A stretch of DNA of 64,000 nt from Segatella copri (GTDB lineage Bacteria > Bacteroidota > Bacteroidia > Bacteroidales > Bacteroidaceae): the NCBI RefSeq assembly GCF_019127135.1, contig NZ_JAHOEA010000004.1, forward strand, positions 39,665 through 103,664. Direction: 5' to 3'. Each line of letters starts with the position of its first letter. The stretch's first letter is position 1. The notes under the pieces were generated by a model. It searched no databases, was not told the DNA's origin, and saw only the letters and a list, made by a program, of their open reading frames with translations. This document shows, piece by piece, positions 32,624-41,116 of this stretch. Both the position numbers and the translations under genes were made by a program.

Positions 32624-33646
32624 TTATCTCTGAACGCGACCATTAGCGTTACCACCAGCCAGGCTCTCTACCTCGTCAGCAGATACCAGGTTGAAGTCTC
32701 CAGGGATAGTATGCTTCAAAGCAGAAGCAGCTACCGCAAACTCAAGAGCCTCGCCCTGAGTCTCCTTAGTAAGAAGACCGTGGATCAGACCACCAGAGAA
32801 AGAGTCGCCACCACCAACGCGGTCGATGATTGGGTTGATGTCGTAGTGCTTGCTCTGATAGAATTCCTTGCCATCATAGATAAGAGCCTTCCAGCCGTTG
32901 TGTGTAGCAGAGAGAGATTCGCGGAGAGTAGAAACAACATACTTGAAACCGAACTCCTTCATCATGCCCTTGAAGATTCCGTAGTAACCCTCAGCATCAG
33001 TCTTACCGCCCTCTACGTCAGCATCTGGCTTGAAGCCCAGGCAGAGCTGAGCATCTTCCTCATTACCGATGCAAACATCAACATACTTCATCAGAGGACG
33101 CATAACAGAGATAGCCTTCTCTGAAGTCCAGAGCTTCTTGCGGAAGTTGAGGTCAACAGAAACTGTTACGCCGTGACGCTTAGCAGCCTCACAAGCCAAC
33201 TTTGTAAGTTCAGCAGCCTTGTCGCTGATAGCTGGAGTAATACCGCTCCAATGGAACCACTGGGCACCCTCCATAATTTTATCGAAATCGAAATCAGATG
33301 GGTCAGCTTCAGCAATTGCGCTGTGTGCACGGTCGTAGATTACCTTGGATGGGCGCATAGAAGCACCTGTCTCTGCATAGTAGAGACCTACGCGGTCGCC
33401 ACCACGAGCGATGAACTCTGTGTTAACGCCGTAACGACGGAGACCGTTGACAGCAATCTGACCGATCTCGTGCTTAGGGAGCTTAGATACGAAGTAAGCA
33501 TCATGACCATAGTTAGCCAAGCTTACAGCTACGTTAGCCTCACCACCACCAGGGATGATACGAAGTGATTCACTCTGAATGAAACGATCATTGCCTTCTG
33601 GTGACAAACGAAGCATGATCTCGCCTAATGTTACAATTTTTGCCAT
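32624..33646 (-). CDS. kdgK: 2-keto-3-deoxygluconate kinase
   Basis: It phosphorylates KDG to KDPG with ATP. It is a PfkB/ribokinase-family enzyme of 340 residues from the ATG at 33646 (MAKIVTLGEIMLRLSPEG). The N-terminal PfkB signature is GGGEANVAVSLANYG. The C-terminal signature with the catalytic Asp and anion hole is IIDRVGGGDSFSGGLIHGLL. The longer frame (to 33709) adds a Lys-rich run containing the promoter-side leader and is rejected. It is first in a probable operon with eda. The rightward uxaA gene supplies its substrate. Confidence 0.93.
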   Translation of the reverse strand: MAKIVTLGEIMLRLSPEGNDRFIQSESLRIIPGGGEANVAVSLANYGHDAYFVSKLPKHEIGQIAVNGLRRYGVNTEFIARGGDRVGLYYAETGASMRPSKVIYDRAHSAIAEADPSDFDFDKIMEGAQWFHWSGITPAISDKAAELTKLACEAAKRHGVTVSVDLNFRKKLWTSEKAISVMRPLMKYVDVCIGNEEDAQLCLGFKPDADVEGGKTDAEGYYGIFKGMMKEFGFKYVVSTLRESLSATHNGWKALIYDGKEFYQSKHYDINPIIDRVGGGDSFSGGLIHGLLTKETQGEALEFAVAASALKHTIPGDFNLVSADEVESLAGGNANGRVQR

Positions 33647-33761
33647 GTTTGATAGTTTTAATTTTTTTGTTTTTATTTTGTTTGTTATGAGTAACAAATT
33701 AAATTTCACTTTTCAGTCAAGAAATGAAGTTCAATTTTCAGTTGTCATTCAATTTCGGGGG

Positions 33762-33792
33762 CAAAAATAACCATAATTTCTCGAATAACGAA
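33762..33792 (-). promoter_or_regulatory. Promoter of the kdgK operon
   Basis: On the minus strand the -7 element TATTTTTG (33762-33769) and a -33 TTCG (33789-33792) are spaced about 26 bases centre to centre. The leader to the ATG is about 105 bases. Confidence 0.5.
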
Positions 33793-33840
33793 ATAAAATC
33801 GCATTTTTTTTTGTTTTTCGTGCAAAAAAGTTGCTGTGTC

Positions 33841-33872
33841 TTCGCACAATTCAAAAAATTGTTGTATATTTG
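33841..33872 (+). promoter_or_regulatory. Promoter of the LacI-uxaA-nhaC genes
   Basis: TTCG at 33841-33844 and TATATTTG at 33865-33872, with centres 26 bases apart. Transcription would start near 33880, 160 bases before the regulator ATG. Confidence 0.6.
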
Positions 33873-34041
33873 CGGCAAAATTCGTACTTGTGGTCGCACA
33901 CAACAGAATTGCTTAATACTAATTGTGGTCTGTGCACAGCTAGGAAGTACCTGCGACGTTTTTATCTATCGTAGCCCCCAGGAGAGGCTCCTTATATAAT
34001 AAGTACACGCGAGGCAACCAGACCCGTAATGCTAAAAAACA

Positions 34042-35106
34042 ATGGCCGAAAAAATCAGAATCAAGGATATTGCCGAGAGAGCTGGCGTATCCGTTGGAAC
34101 CGTAGACCGAGTTCTGCACGACCGCCCAAACGTGTCGAAACCTGCACGCGACAAGGTCGAGAAAGCCCTCAAGGAAATGAATTATCAGCCTAATGTGTAC
34201 GCCAGCGCTCTGGCTTACAACAAATCCTATACCTTCTACCTGCTGATTCCGAAACACGAATCGGAGGCTTACTGGGAGGAAATAGAGGAAGGCGCAAGAA
34301 AATGTGAAGATATCCGACGTGACTTCCACATCGATGTAGAGATTCGTTTCTATGAGCGTTCCAGCGAGGAATCGTTCCGCGAAGAAGGCAACAAGATTCT
34401 TGAGGCCAGTCCGGAAGGAGTTATCGTGGTGCCTTCATCGCTCGACGTGACCCGCGAGTTTACCGGGGCGTTGCACCACAAAGGCATCCCGTTCATCCTG
34501 CTCGACTCCTACATGCCCGATCTGCGTCCGCTCTCTTTCTTCGGTCAGGATTCGTTCTGTTCGGGCTTCTTCTCAGCCAAGATGCTGATGATGCTTGCCG
34601 CAAAGGAAGATGAAATCATGCTCATGAGGCAAACCAAAGACGGAAGAGTGGTCAGCAAGCAGCAGGACAACCGAGAGGTAGGATTCCGCCATTACATGCA
34701 CGACCACTTCCCTAACGTGAAGATTACCATGCTCGACCTGCCGTTGAGCGGCACACGTGCTGAATTCGCCAAAATGCTGGAGAAGTTCTTTGCCGGGCAT
34801 CCGAACATCCACCATTGTATCACCATGACTTCGAAGGCGCACATCGTGGGCGACTTCCTGCTGAAGACCAACCGCCGCGACGTACAGATTATGGGCTACG
34901 ATATGGTGGAGAAAAATGCCCGCTGTCTGCGCGAAGGAAGCATCTCCTTCCTCATCGCCCAGCACGCCTACATGCAAGGGTACTCCTGCGTAGATACGCT
35001 CTTCCAGGCCATCGTGCTGAAGAAGAAAGTTACGCCGGTAAACTATATGCCTATCGAGCTGCTGATGAAGGAAAATGTAGATTTCTATCGCAGAACCCAG
35101 CTCTAA
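34042..35106 (+). CDS. LacI-family transcriptional regulator
   Basis: A sugar-responsive DNA-binding protein of 354 residues. The N-terminal helix-turn-helix reads IKDIAERAGVSVGTVDRVLH followed by the hinge-helix region KALKEMNYQPNVYASALA. A periplasmic-binding-protein-like effector domain fills about 65-350 (GVIVVPSSLD, PFILLDSY, VQIMGYDMV). It sits between divergent hexuronate genes and probably controls both sides; the ligand is likely a hexuronate or KDG-type intermediate, by context. It is followed by uxaA after 90 bases. Confidence 0.88.
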   Translation: MAEKIRIKDIAERAGVSVGTVDRVLHDRPNVSKPARDKVEKALKEMNYQPNVYASALAYNKSYTFYLLIPKHESEAYWEEIEEGARKCEDIRRDFHIDVEIRFYERSSEESFREEGNKILEASPEGVIVVPSSLDVTREFTGALHHKGIPFILLDSYMPDLRPLSFFGQDSFCSGFFSAKMLMMLAAKEDEIMLMRQTKDGRVVSKQQDNREVGFRHYMHDHFPNVKITMLDLPLSGTRAEFAKMLEKFFAGHPNIHHCITMTSKAHIVGDFLLKTNRRDVQIMGYDMVEKNARCLREGSISFLIAQHAYMQGYSCVDTLFQAIVLKKKVTPVNYMPIELLMKENVDFYRRTQL

Positions 35107-35196
35107 GGCAACCTGGCAGAACGGGGCTTCTGCATGGAAGACAATTCATACAGGAACATTATAAATTATAAACAATAAATAAAAGACAGACTACGT

Positions 35197-36693
35197 ATGG
35201 AACAATCAAGTTTTATCAAGATTAACCCTGCCGACTCGGTAGTGGTTTGCTTGCGCCCTATGAAGAAGGGTGAAACGATTGAAGTAGATGGCAAGACCAT
35301 CACATTATTGCAGGATACTCCTGCAGGACACAAGGTGCTCATCAACGATGCAGCCGAGGGTACAGACATCCTGAAGTATGGCTACCCTATCGGTCACGCA
35401 AAGACCAGCCTCAAGGCGGGCGAATGGGTTAACGAGAACAACCTCAAGACCAATCTTGCAGGTACACTCGAATATACCTACAACCCGGTAGACGAGCAGT
35501 TGAATATCGCTAAGGAAAACCGCACCTTCAAGGGCTACGTTCGCAAGAATGGCGAAGTAGGTGTAAGAAACGAAGTATGGGTAGTTCCTACCGTAGGCTG
35601 CGTTAACGGCGTGGCTGAGAAACTGGTAGAACTCCTCAAGAAAGAAACAGGCTGCGAAGGCATCGATGCCATCCACGCATGGCACCACAACTTCGGTTGC
35701 TCACAACTCTCGGGCGACCATGAGAATACCCGCAAGGTGCTTCGCGACATCTGTCTGCATCCAAACGCAGGTGCCGTGCTCGTTCTCTCTCTCGGCTGCG
35801 AGAACAACCAGCCAGATGATTTCATGAAGATGCTCGGCGATTATGATCATGACCGCATCAAACTTCTTGTAACACAGAAGGTTGAAGGTGATGAGCTGGA
35901 GGAAGGCATGAAGATTCTGCGCAATCTCTATGCCCTGGCTAAGGAAGACAAGCGCGAGGATGTTCCGGTAAGCAAGCTGCGCGTAGGTTTGAAGTGTGGC
36001 GGTTCTGACGGCTTCAGCGGAATTACAGCCAACCCATTGGTAGGTGAATTCAGCGACTGGCTCGTAGCACAGGGCGGTACAAGCATCCTGACAGAGGTGC
36101 CTGAAATGTTTGGCGCAGAAACCATTCTGATGAACCGTTGCGAGAACAAGGAACTCTTCGACAAGACTGTTCACCTGATTAACGACTTCAAGGAATACTT
36201 CCTGAGCCATGGTGAGCCAGTTGGCGAGAACCCTTCTCCAGGTAACAAGGCTGGTGGTATTTCTACCCTCGAAGATAAGGCTTTGGGTTGTACCCAGAAG
36301 TGCGGTCGTGCTCCGGTAAGCGGCGTGCTCCAGTATGGCGACCGTTTGGAGACAACAGGTTTGAACCTGCTTTCAGCTCCGGGTAACGACCTCGTTGCAG
36401 CCACAGCTCTGGCTTCAGCAGGTTGCCAGCTCGTTCTCTTCACCACAGGTCGCGGAACCCCATTCGGAACCTTCGTGCCAACGATGAAGATTTCTACCAA
36501 CAGCAATCTGGCAAAGAACAAGCCAAATTGGATTGACTTCAACGCCGGCCCTCTGGTAGAGGGTGTTGAAATGAAAGACTTGGTAAGTAAGTTTATTGAT
36601 AAGATTATAGCCGTAGCAAGTGGCGAGGAAGCTCGCAACGAGTATAATGGCTATCGTGAAATCTCCATCTTCAAGAATGGAGTAACTCTTTAA
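35197..36693 (+). CDS. uxaA: Altronate dehydratase
   Basis: It dehydrates D-altronate to 2-keto-3-deoxygluconate in galacturonate catabolism. The 498 residues match full-length UxaA (about 495), which joins a short N-terminal SAF-like domain (KINPADSVVVCLRPMKKGETI, ending near 95) to the catalytic part. Characteristic segments are GYVRKNGEVGVRNEVWVVPTVGCVN, HNFGCSQLSGDHENT and LKCGGSDGFSGITANP. Together with kdgK and eda it gives altronate to KDPG to pyruvate; uxaC and uxaB, needed for the first steps, are not in this window. Confidence 0.93.
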   Translation: MEQSSFIKINPADSVVVCLRPMKKGETIEVDGKTITLLQDTPAGHKVLINDAAEGTDILKYGYPIGHAKTSLKAGEWVNENNLKTNLAGTLEYTYNPVDEQLNIAKENRTFKGYVRKNGEVGVRNEVWVVPTVGCVNGVAEKLVELLKKETGCEGIDAIHAWHHNFGCSQLSGDHENTRKVLRDICLHPNAGAVLVLSLGCENNQPDDFMKMLGDYDHDRIKLLVTQKVEGDELEEGMKILRNLYALAKEDKREDVPVSKLRVGLKCGGSDGFSGITANPLVGEFSDWLVAQGGTSILTEVPEMFGAETILMNRCENKELFDKTVHLINDFKEYFLSHGEPVGENPSPGNKAGGISTLEDKALGCTQKCGRAPVSGVLQYGDRLETTGLNLLSAPGNDLVAATALASAGCQLVLFTTGRGTPFGTFVPTMKISTNSNLAKNKPNWIDFNAGPLVEGVEMKDLVSKFIDKIIAVASGEEARNEYNGYREISIFKNGVTL

Positions 36694-36711
36694 TAAGAAA
36701 GAAAAAGAAGT

Positions 36712-38022
36712 ATGAGTAACAAAAAAGGTTTGCTGGCGTTGTCGCCATTGTTTTTGCTGATTGTCCTCATCGTGGCTTTTACCGCCTATTCGGTAGACAG
36801 CAGCCATAAGGACACCAGTCTGTCGCTCACAGTAGCGTTCATGATTTCGAGCATTTATGCCGTGGCTATATCCGGCGGAATGCCTGTCAAGAAACGAGTG
36901 GACACATACAGCAAGGGAGCCGGCGCCAACAACCTGATGCTCATGCTCTGGATTTACGTACTGGCTGGCTCGTTTGCCGCATCAGCCAAGGCGATGGGAG
37001 CCGTTGATGCAACCGTCAACCTGGCGCTCAGCATCCTGCCAGCCAGCATGATTCTGCCAGGACTCTTCCTGGCTGCCTGCTTTATCTCCGTATCCATTGG
37101 AACAAGTGTGGGAACCGTTGTGGCTCTGGTTCCGATAGCCGCCGGACTGGCCCACTCAATGGATGCTAACGTAGGCATGATGACCGCCATCATCGTAGGT
37201 GGCGCTTATTTCGGCGACAACCTCTCGTTCATCTCCGATACGACTGTTGTTGCTACGCAGACGCAGAACTGCAAGATGAGCGATAAGTTCAAGGTCAACT
37301 CCATGATTGTGGTTCCGGCCGCCGTACTCGTGCTCATCGCCTATTCTGTCATGGGAATCGGTCTTCAGGCTCCTACCCACATCAACGAGGTAGAATACAT
37401 GAAAGTATTGCCTTACCTCATCGTCCTCATTACCGCTATTGCCGGCATGAATGTAATGGCTGTTCTCACCCTGGGCACCCTACTCTGCGGCGCCATCGGC
37501 ATAGGCAGTCATCTTCTGGGTGCCTCCGGAAGCTACGACCTTTTCGGCTGGTTTGCAGCCATGGGCAACGGCATTATCGGCATGGGCGAACTCATTATCA
37601 TCGCCATGATGGCAGGTGGTATGCTCGAAATCATCCGCGAAAACGGCGGAATCGATTTCATCATCAACAAGATTACAGCCCACGTGAACAGCAAGCGTGG
37701 AGCCGAACTTTCTATCGCCGCCCTCGTTTCGATGGTAAACATCTGTACGGCAAACAACACGGTAGCGATTCTGACAGTAGGAAATATTTCGAAAAAAATA
37801 GGCGACCGGTTTGGCGTAGACAACCGCAAGGCAGCCAGCATTCTCGACACCTTCTCGTGCATGGTTCAGGGACTGATTCCTTATGGCGTGCAGATGCTCC
37901 TGGCAGCCGGTCTTGCCAATCTCAGTCCGATGGATATTCTTCCTTATCTCTACTATCCGCTGGCGATAGGTGTGGCAGCCCTGCTGGCCATCCTCTTCCG
38001 CTATCCTAAGAGATTCAGTTAG
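36712..38022 (+). CDS. NhaC-family Na+/H+ antiporter-like transporter
   Basis: A 436-residue integral membrane protein with about eleven hydrophobic helices. Motifs include ISVSIGTSVGTVVALVPIA, AIIVGGAYFGDNLSFISDTT and NICTANNTVAILTVGNI, typical of NhaC-type proteins. The gene starts 18 bases after uxaA, so it is co-transcribed with the hexuronate genes. It may export Na+ in exchange for protons. Within an altronate-use operon it could instead carry a substrate anion, but that is inference. Confidence 0.85.
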   Translation: MSNKKGLLALSPLFLLIVLIVAFTAYSVDSSHKDTSLSLTVAFMISSIYAVAISGGMPVKKRVDTYSKGAGANNLMLMLWIYVLAGSFAASAKAMGAVDATVNLALSILPASMILPGLFLAACFISVSIGTSVGTVVALVPIAAGLAHSMDANVGMMTAIIVGGAYFGDNLSFISDTTVVATQTQNCKMSDKFKVNSMIVVPAAVLVLIAYSVMGIGLQAPTHINEVEYMKVLPYLIVLITAIAGMNVMAVLTLGTLLCGAIGIGSHLLGASGSYDLFGWFAAMGNGIIGMGELIIIAMMAGGMLEIIRENGGIDFIINKITAHVNSKRGAELSIAALVSMVNICTANNTVAILTVGNISKKIGDRFGVDNRKAASILDTFSCMVQGLIPYGVQMLLAAGLANLSPMDILPYLYYPLAIGVAALLAILFRYPKRFS

Positions 38023-38064
38023 GAAGAACAAAACTTTATTATTGACTATTAATTATCAAGGCAT

Positions 38065-38760
38065 ATGAATTTTCTTCAGCGTAACCTTTTTACTAAGCTC
38101 CGTGCCGATAACTTCGGCACCAAGGAAGAAATGGAACCGATGACTACCTTTAAGAAGAAAAAGATAGCTCAGATGCTCAAGAACGTGAATGGTGTTCCTG
38201 CCGGAGAGGTGAAGATGAACAACAGTTTTCTGAACCGGCGTCTCAGCAAGATTCAGGAAGACGAACGCCACGCCATCGATACCTCTATCGAGACCATTTA
38301 TCTGCTGCGCATCATCGTGGCAAACGTAAATGGAATGCTGGCTAACGGAATCAATCTCAGAGGAATCATCCAGTTGGGAGACTACCTGAGAACCCGAGGT
38401 GACAAGGTAGATTTCGTAAAACTGGAGAAGTGGATTGCCAAGCTCCGCATCCAGCGTATCGCCCAGCTGGAAGGAAGCGTTCTCATCACCTTCTTCGATT
38501 TCGAACAGGACGAAATCCCATTCGTTCATCATATAGAAAGAGGCGCCTACAAGCTGACGCTCCGCTCGCTCTACTATAACATCATGGACCAGCAGGCCAT
38601 TCAGTTTGAGCAGACCAGCAGCGGCTTTGTACGCACCACGGGTGGAACCATGCGCAAGAATCTGCGCCGTAGCATGCGCTATCTGCAATACGCTCCGATA
38701 GAAACCATGAGCAATTTCATGAACAATTTCTTCCGTTCGTTATCTGAGATTGAAGAGTAA
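38065..38760 (+). CDS. Conserved Bacteroidales protein of unknown function (231 aa)
   Basis: A soluble, basic, mainly helical protein without signal peptide. Noticeable segments are FKKKKIAQMLKNVNG, a central INLRGIIQLGDYLRTRGDKVDFVKLEKWIAKL, and a C-terminal TMRKNLRRSMRYLQYAP. I do not recognise a domain. It starts 42 bases after the NhaC-type gene on the same strand, yet its content does not look metabolic, so it may be only a neighbour. The gene is ordinary in base use. Confidence 0.65.
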   Translation: MNFLQRNLFTKLRADNFGTKEEMEPMTTFKKKKIAQMLKNVNGVPAGEVKMNNSFLNRRLSKIQEDERHAIDTSIETIYLLRIIVANVNGMLANGINLRGIIQLGDYLRTRGDKVDFVKLEKWIAKLRIQRIAQLEGSVLITFFDFEQDEIPFVHHIERGAYKLTLRSLYYNIMDQQAIQFEQTSSGFVRTTGGTMRKNLRRSMRYLQYAPIETMSNFMNNFFRSLSEIEE

Positions 38761-38863
38761 ATTTCAGAAAGGATTGAAGGGGTTAATCTGGGATTCATCA
38801 GGACGAAGAGTAAAATATCTATAAAATTAATCTCCTAGTAGTACGATTTTCATCTGATTTTCG

Positions 38864-38876
38864 TATCTTTGCATCT
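38864..38876 (+). promoter_or_regulatory. Promoter giving a nearly leaderless lysozyme mRNA
   Basis: The -7 box TATCTTTG (38864-38871) is only five bases from the ATG at 38877. With the usual spacing transcription starts at about 38876-38879, on or beside the start codon. The -33 region is weak. Confidence 0.5.
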
Positions 38877-39563
38877 ATGAAAAAGTTATTTATCTCTATT
38901 ATAGCATCCATTATTGCCTTGGGAGCCCATGCCCAGGTGCAATGCGAAGACACTTGTCGGCACGTTCACGGCATCGACTTGAGTCATTATCAGGGCAACG
39001 TGTTCTGGGAAACCGTGGGCGACAACTCTAAGATGGCTTACGTTTATCTCAAAGCTACCGAGGGAGGATCCAACATCGACAGCAAATACAAGCAGAATAT
39101 CGACCTGGCTCATCGCTACGGAATGAAAGTAGGTTCTTATCATTTCTACAGAGCACGCATCCCGCAGCAGAGGCAGCTGGAAAATTTCATGGCCCAATGC
39201 CGACCGGGAGATCAGGACCTCTTGCCTATGATTGACGTGGAGACGAAAAGCGGCATGAATACAGAAGAATTCTGCGATTCGCTCTTCAAGTTTCTGCATC
39301 TCGTAGAGAAGGCATACAAGCAAAAACCCCTTATCTATACAGGAGCCAATTTCTATGACAACTATCTTCTGGGCAAGCTCGACAGCTACAAGCTGATGAT
39401 TGCCCAGTATACGAAGCGCATCCCTGTGCTGCGAGATGGGAGAGATTTCGAAATGTGGCAATATACGGGTAAGGGCAGGCTCAACGGAATAAACGGCTAT
39501 GTGGACAAGAGCCGTTTCATGGGGCGCCACAAACTCAGAGAAATCAGATTCAGGCATCGATAG
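38877..39563 (+). CDS. Secreted GH25 family lysozyme
   Basis: A second GH25 muramidase, 228 residues, with a cleavable signal peptide (1-19, ending GAHAQ). The catalytic core starts HGIDLSHYQG. KATEGGSNIDSKY, GSYHFYRAR and MIDVETK (with the catalytic Asp and Glu) follow in order, then YTGANFYDNYLL and MWQYTGKGRLNGINGYVD at the end. Unlike the anchored enzyme at 2251 it should be free in the periplasm or beyond. Cysteines near the mature N-terminus (CEDTC) may pair. It stands alone with its own promoter. Confidence 0.88.
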   Translation: MKKLFISIIASIIALGAHAQVQCEDTCRHVHGIDLSHYQGNVFWETVGDNSKMAYVYLKATEGGSNIDSKYKQNIDLAHRYGMKVGSYHFYRARIPQQRQLENFMAQCRPGDQDLLPMIDVETKSGMNTEEFCDSLFKFLHLVEKAYKQKPLIYTGANFYDNYLLGKLDSYKLMIAQYTKRIPVLRDGRDFEMWQYTGKGRLNGINGYVDKSRFMGRHKLREIRFRHR

Positions 39564-39666
39564 TTACTTTGAACTTTATGATTAGATTCAAGGTAAAGAG
39601 TGGATAAGGTCTGGAAGTATAGAAACATGAATAATATAAGTAAATTAATAAACACAAAATAGAATT

Positions 39667-40959
39667 ATGGCAATTATTAAATGTCCGGAATGCGGACGCC
39701 AAATTAGCGATAAAGCACCTACTTGCCCTAGTTGCGGAGTAGAAATAGCAGGCAAAATTACCAAATGTCCAAATTGCGGCGAGGTTTATTTCAGCAATCT
39801 GGAAATGTGTCCAAACTGCCACGAGCTGAATCCTTCGCTCACAAAAATGACTTCTTCGGCAGGAATGAGCCAGCAGACTCCTTCTATGACTCAGCAGCAA
39901 GATGCTGAAAATGTAGCCAGACAGAATGCTATCAGACAAGAAGAAATCCGCCGACAGGAGGCTCTCAGACAGCAGGAACGTCCTCAGACATCTGTCAGAA
40001 CCACAACTCCTCCTACTCCACCTGTTCGGCCACAGCAAACCCATTCTCAGAACGGCGGAAACGGAGAAGGAACGCAGGCAAAGAAAAAGAGCGCTCGTGG
40101 CGTCATCATCATCTCTCTGATTTTCGCCTTCCTCGTTTGTGGCATTTTCTATTATTTCTATGATAATGCCAATAAGAATAAGGAGCTGGAAGCTTACGAA
40201 TATGCGATGCAGAGTAGCGACCCGATGGTTCTGCAGAGTTACCTCGATACTTACAAAGATGCAGACGAGGCGCATCGTGACTCTATCATGGCTCACCTCG
40301 AACTCCTGAAACAGACGGATCAGGACTGGACCAACGCCGTAGTCAGCGGTTCGAAAGAGGCTCTACAGGCTTATCTCGATAAATACCCAGACAGTCCGCA
40401 CAAGCAGGAGGTTTTGAACAAGATAGATTCCATCGACTGGAATGTGGCCAAGAATGCTGATAATGTGGAAGCTTATCAGGCTTATCTTGCCGCTCATGCT
40501 GACGGTTCCCATATCGAAGAGGCTGAGAATGCGATGAAGAAAGCCAAGAGCAGAGATCTGCAACCAGAAGAGAAAGAAATGGTAAGCAGTCTGTTCCGCC
40601 ATTTCTTCCAAAGCATCAACACCCGCGATGCAGATGGCTTGCAGGCTTCATGCGAAGACATTCTCTCTTCGCTCCTGGGTAAGAATTCTGCCACCAAGGC
40701 AGATGTTGTTACCTTTATGAATAAGCTTTATAAGGACGATGTGACCAACCTGAATTGGTTCCTCACCAACGATTATAAGATTAAGAAGCGCGAGGTGGGT
40801 GACGAAAATTATGAATATCAGGTTCAGTTCTCTGCACGTGAGGAAGTTCAACTTACCGACGGTACTAAGAAAACAAACCTTTTCAAAATCAACTCAACCG
40901 TTTCGCCAGACGGTAAGGTTTCTGCGTTCAACATGTCGAAAATTAATGCCGCAGAATAG
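39667..40959 (+). CDS. Zinc-ribbon membrane protein with repeat and NTF2-like regions
   Basis: A 430-residue protein. Two zinc ribbons occupy 1-55 (C6, C9, C20, C23 and C34, C37, C48, C51). A Gln/Arg/Pro-rich linker (65-140) leads to one membrane helix (about 145-165). Three repeats of about 38 residues follow (LQSYLDTYKDAD, LQAYLDKYPDSP and YQAYLAAHADGS), and a final domain (about 290-430) of NTF2-like appearance begins VSSLFRHFFQSINTRD. The N-terminus is probably cytoplasmic and the repeats periplasmic. Function unknown; similar architecture is common in Bacteroidales. Confidence 0.75.
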   Translation: MAIIKCPECGRQISDKAPTCPSCGVEIAGKITKCPNCGEVYFSNLEMCPNCHELNPSLTKMTSSAGMSQQTPSMTQQQDAENVARQNAIRQEEIRRQEALRQQERPQTSVRTTTPPTPPVRPQQTHSQNGGNGEGTQAKKKSARGVIIISLIFAFLVCGIFYYFYDNANKNKELEAYEYAMQSSDPMVLQSYLDTYKDADEAHRDSIMAHLELLKQTDQDWTNAVVSGSKEALQAYLDKYPDSPHKQEVLNKIDSIDWNVAKNADNVEAYQAYLAAHADGSHIEEAENAMKKAKSRDLQPEEKEMVSSLFRHFFQSINTRDADGLQASCEDILSSLLGKNSATKADVVTFMNKLYKDDVTNLNWFLTNDYKIKKREVGDENYEYQVQFSAREEVQLTDGTKKTNLFKINSTVSPDGKVSAFNMSKINAAE

Positions 40960-41060
40960 AATAAGAAACGCCCTGCAAGATTAAATAGAATAAAAAAACG
41001 CCCTGCAAGATCAGGAACTTCATTTCTGAATGTTCCCTTCTTGCAGGGCGTTTCTTTTTA
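40958..41060. terminator. Terminator with a duplicated left arm
   Basis: The working hairpin pairs AAACGCCCTGCAAGA (40996-41010) with TCTTGCAGGGCGTTT (41039-41053), with an inner GGAAC/GTTCC stem and CTTTTT after it. A second copy of the left arm, with its flank AGAATAA, lies about 30 bases upstream (40966-40980). It can serve both the zinc-ribbon gene and the converging dnaJ-like gene. Confidence 0.75.
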
Positions 41061-41116
41061 CCTTCATGTTTCAGGAAGGTTCCCATGTCTGAGAAACCAA
41101 TCCCTTCTTTTAGAAA

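Larger units (their letters stand above)
33647..34041. promoter_or_regulatory. Divergent control region of the hexuronate genes
   Basis: The 395-base region between kdgK and the LacI-type regulator carries two promoters facing apart (33762-33792 leftward and 33841-33872 rightward). At 33930-33939 the perfect palindrome CTGTGCACAG lies downstream of the rightward start. It is a plausible operator for the adjacent LacI-family protein. A second small inverted repeat, CAATT/AATTG, lies within the rightward promoter spacer. Confidence 0.55.
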
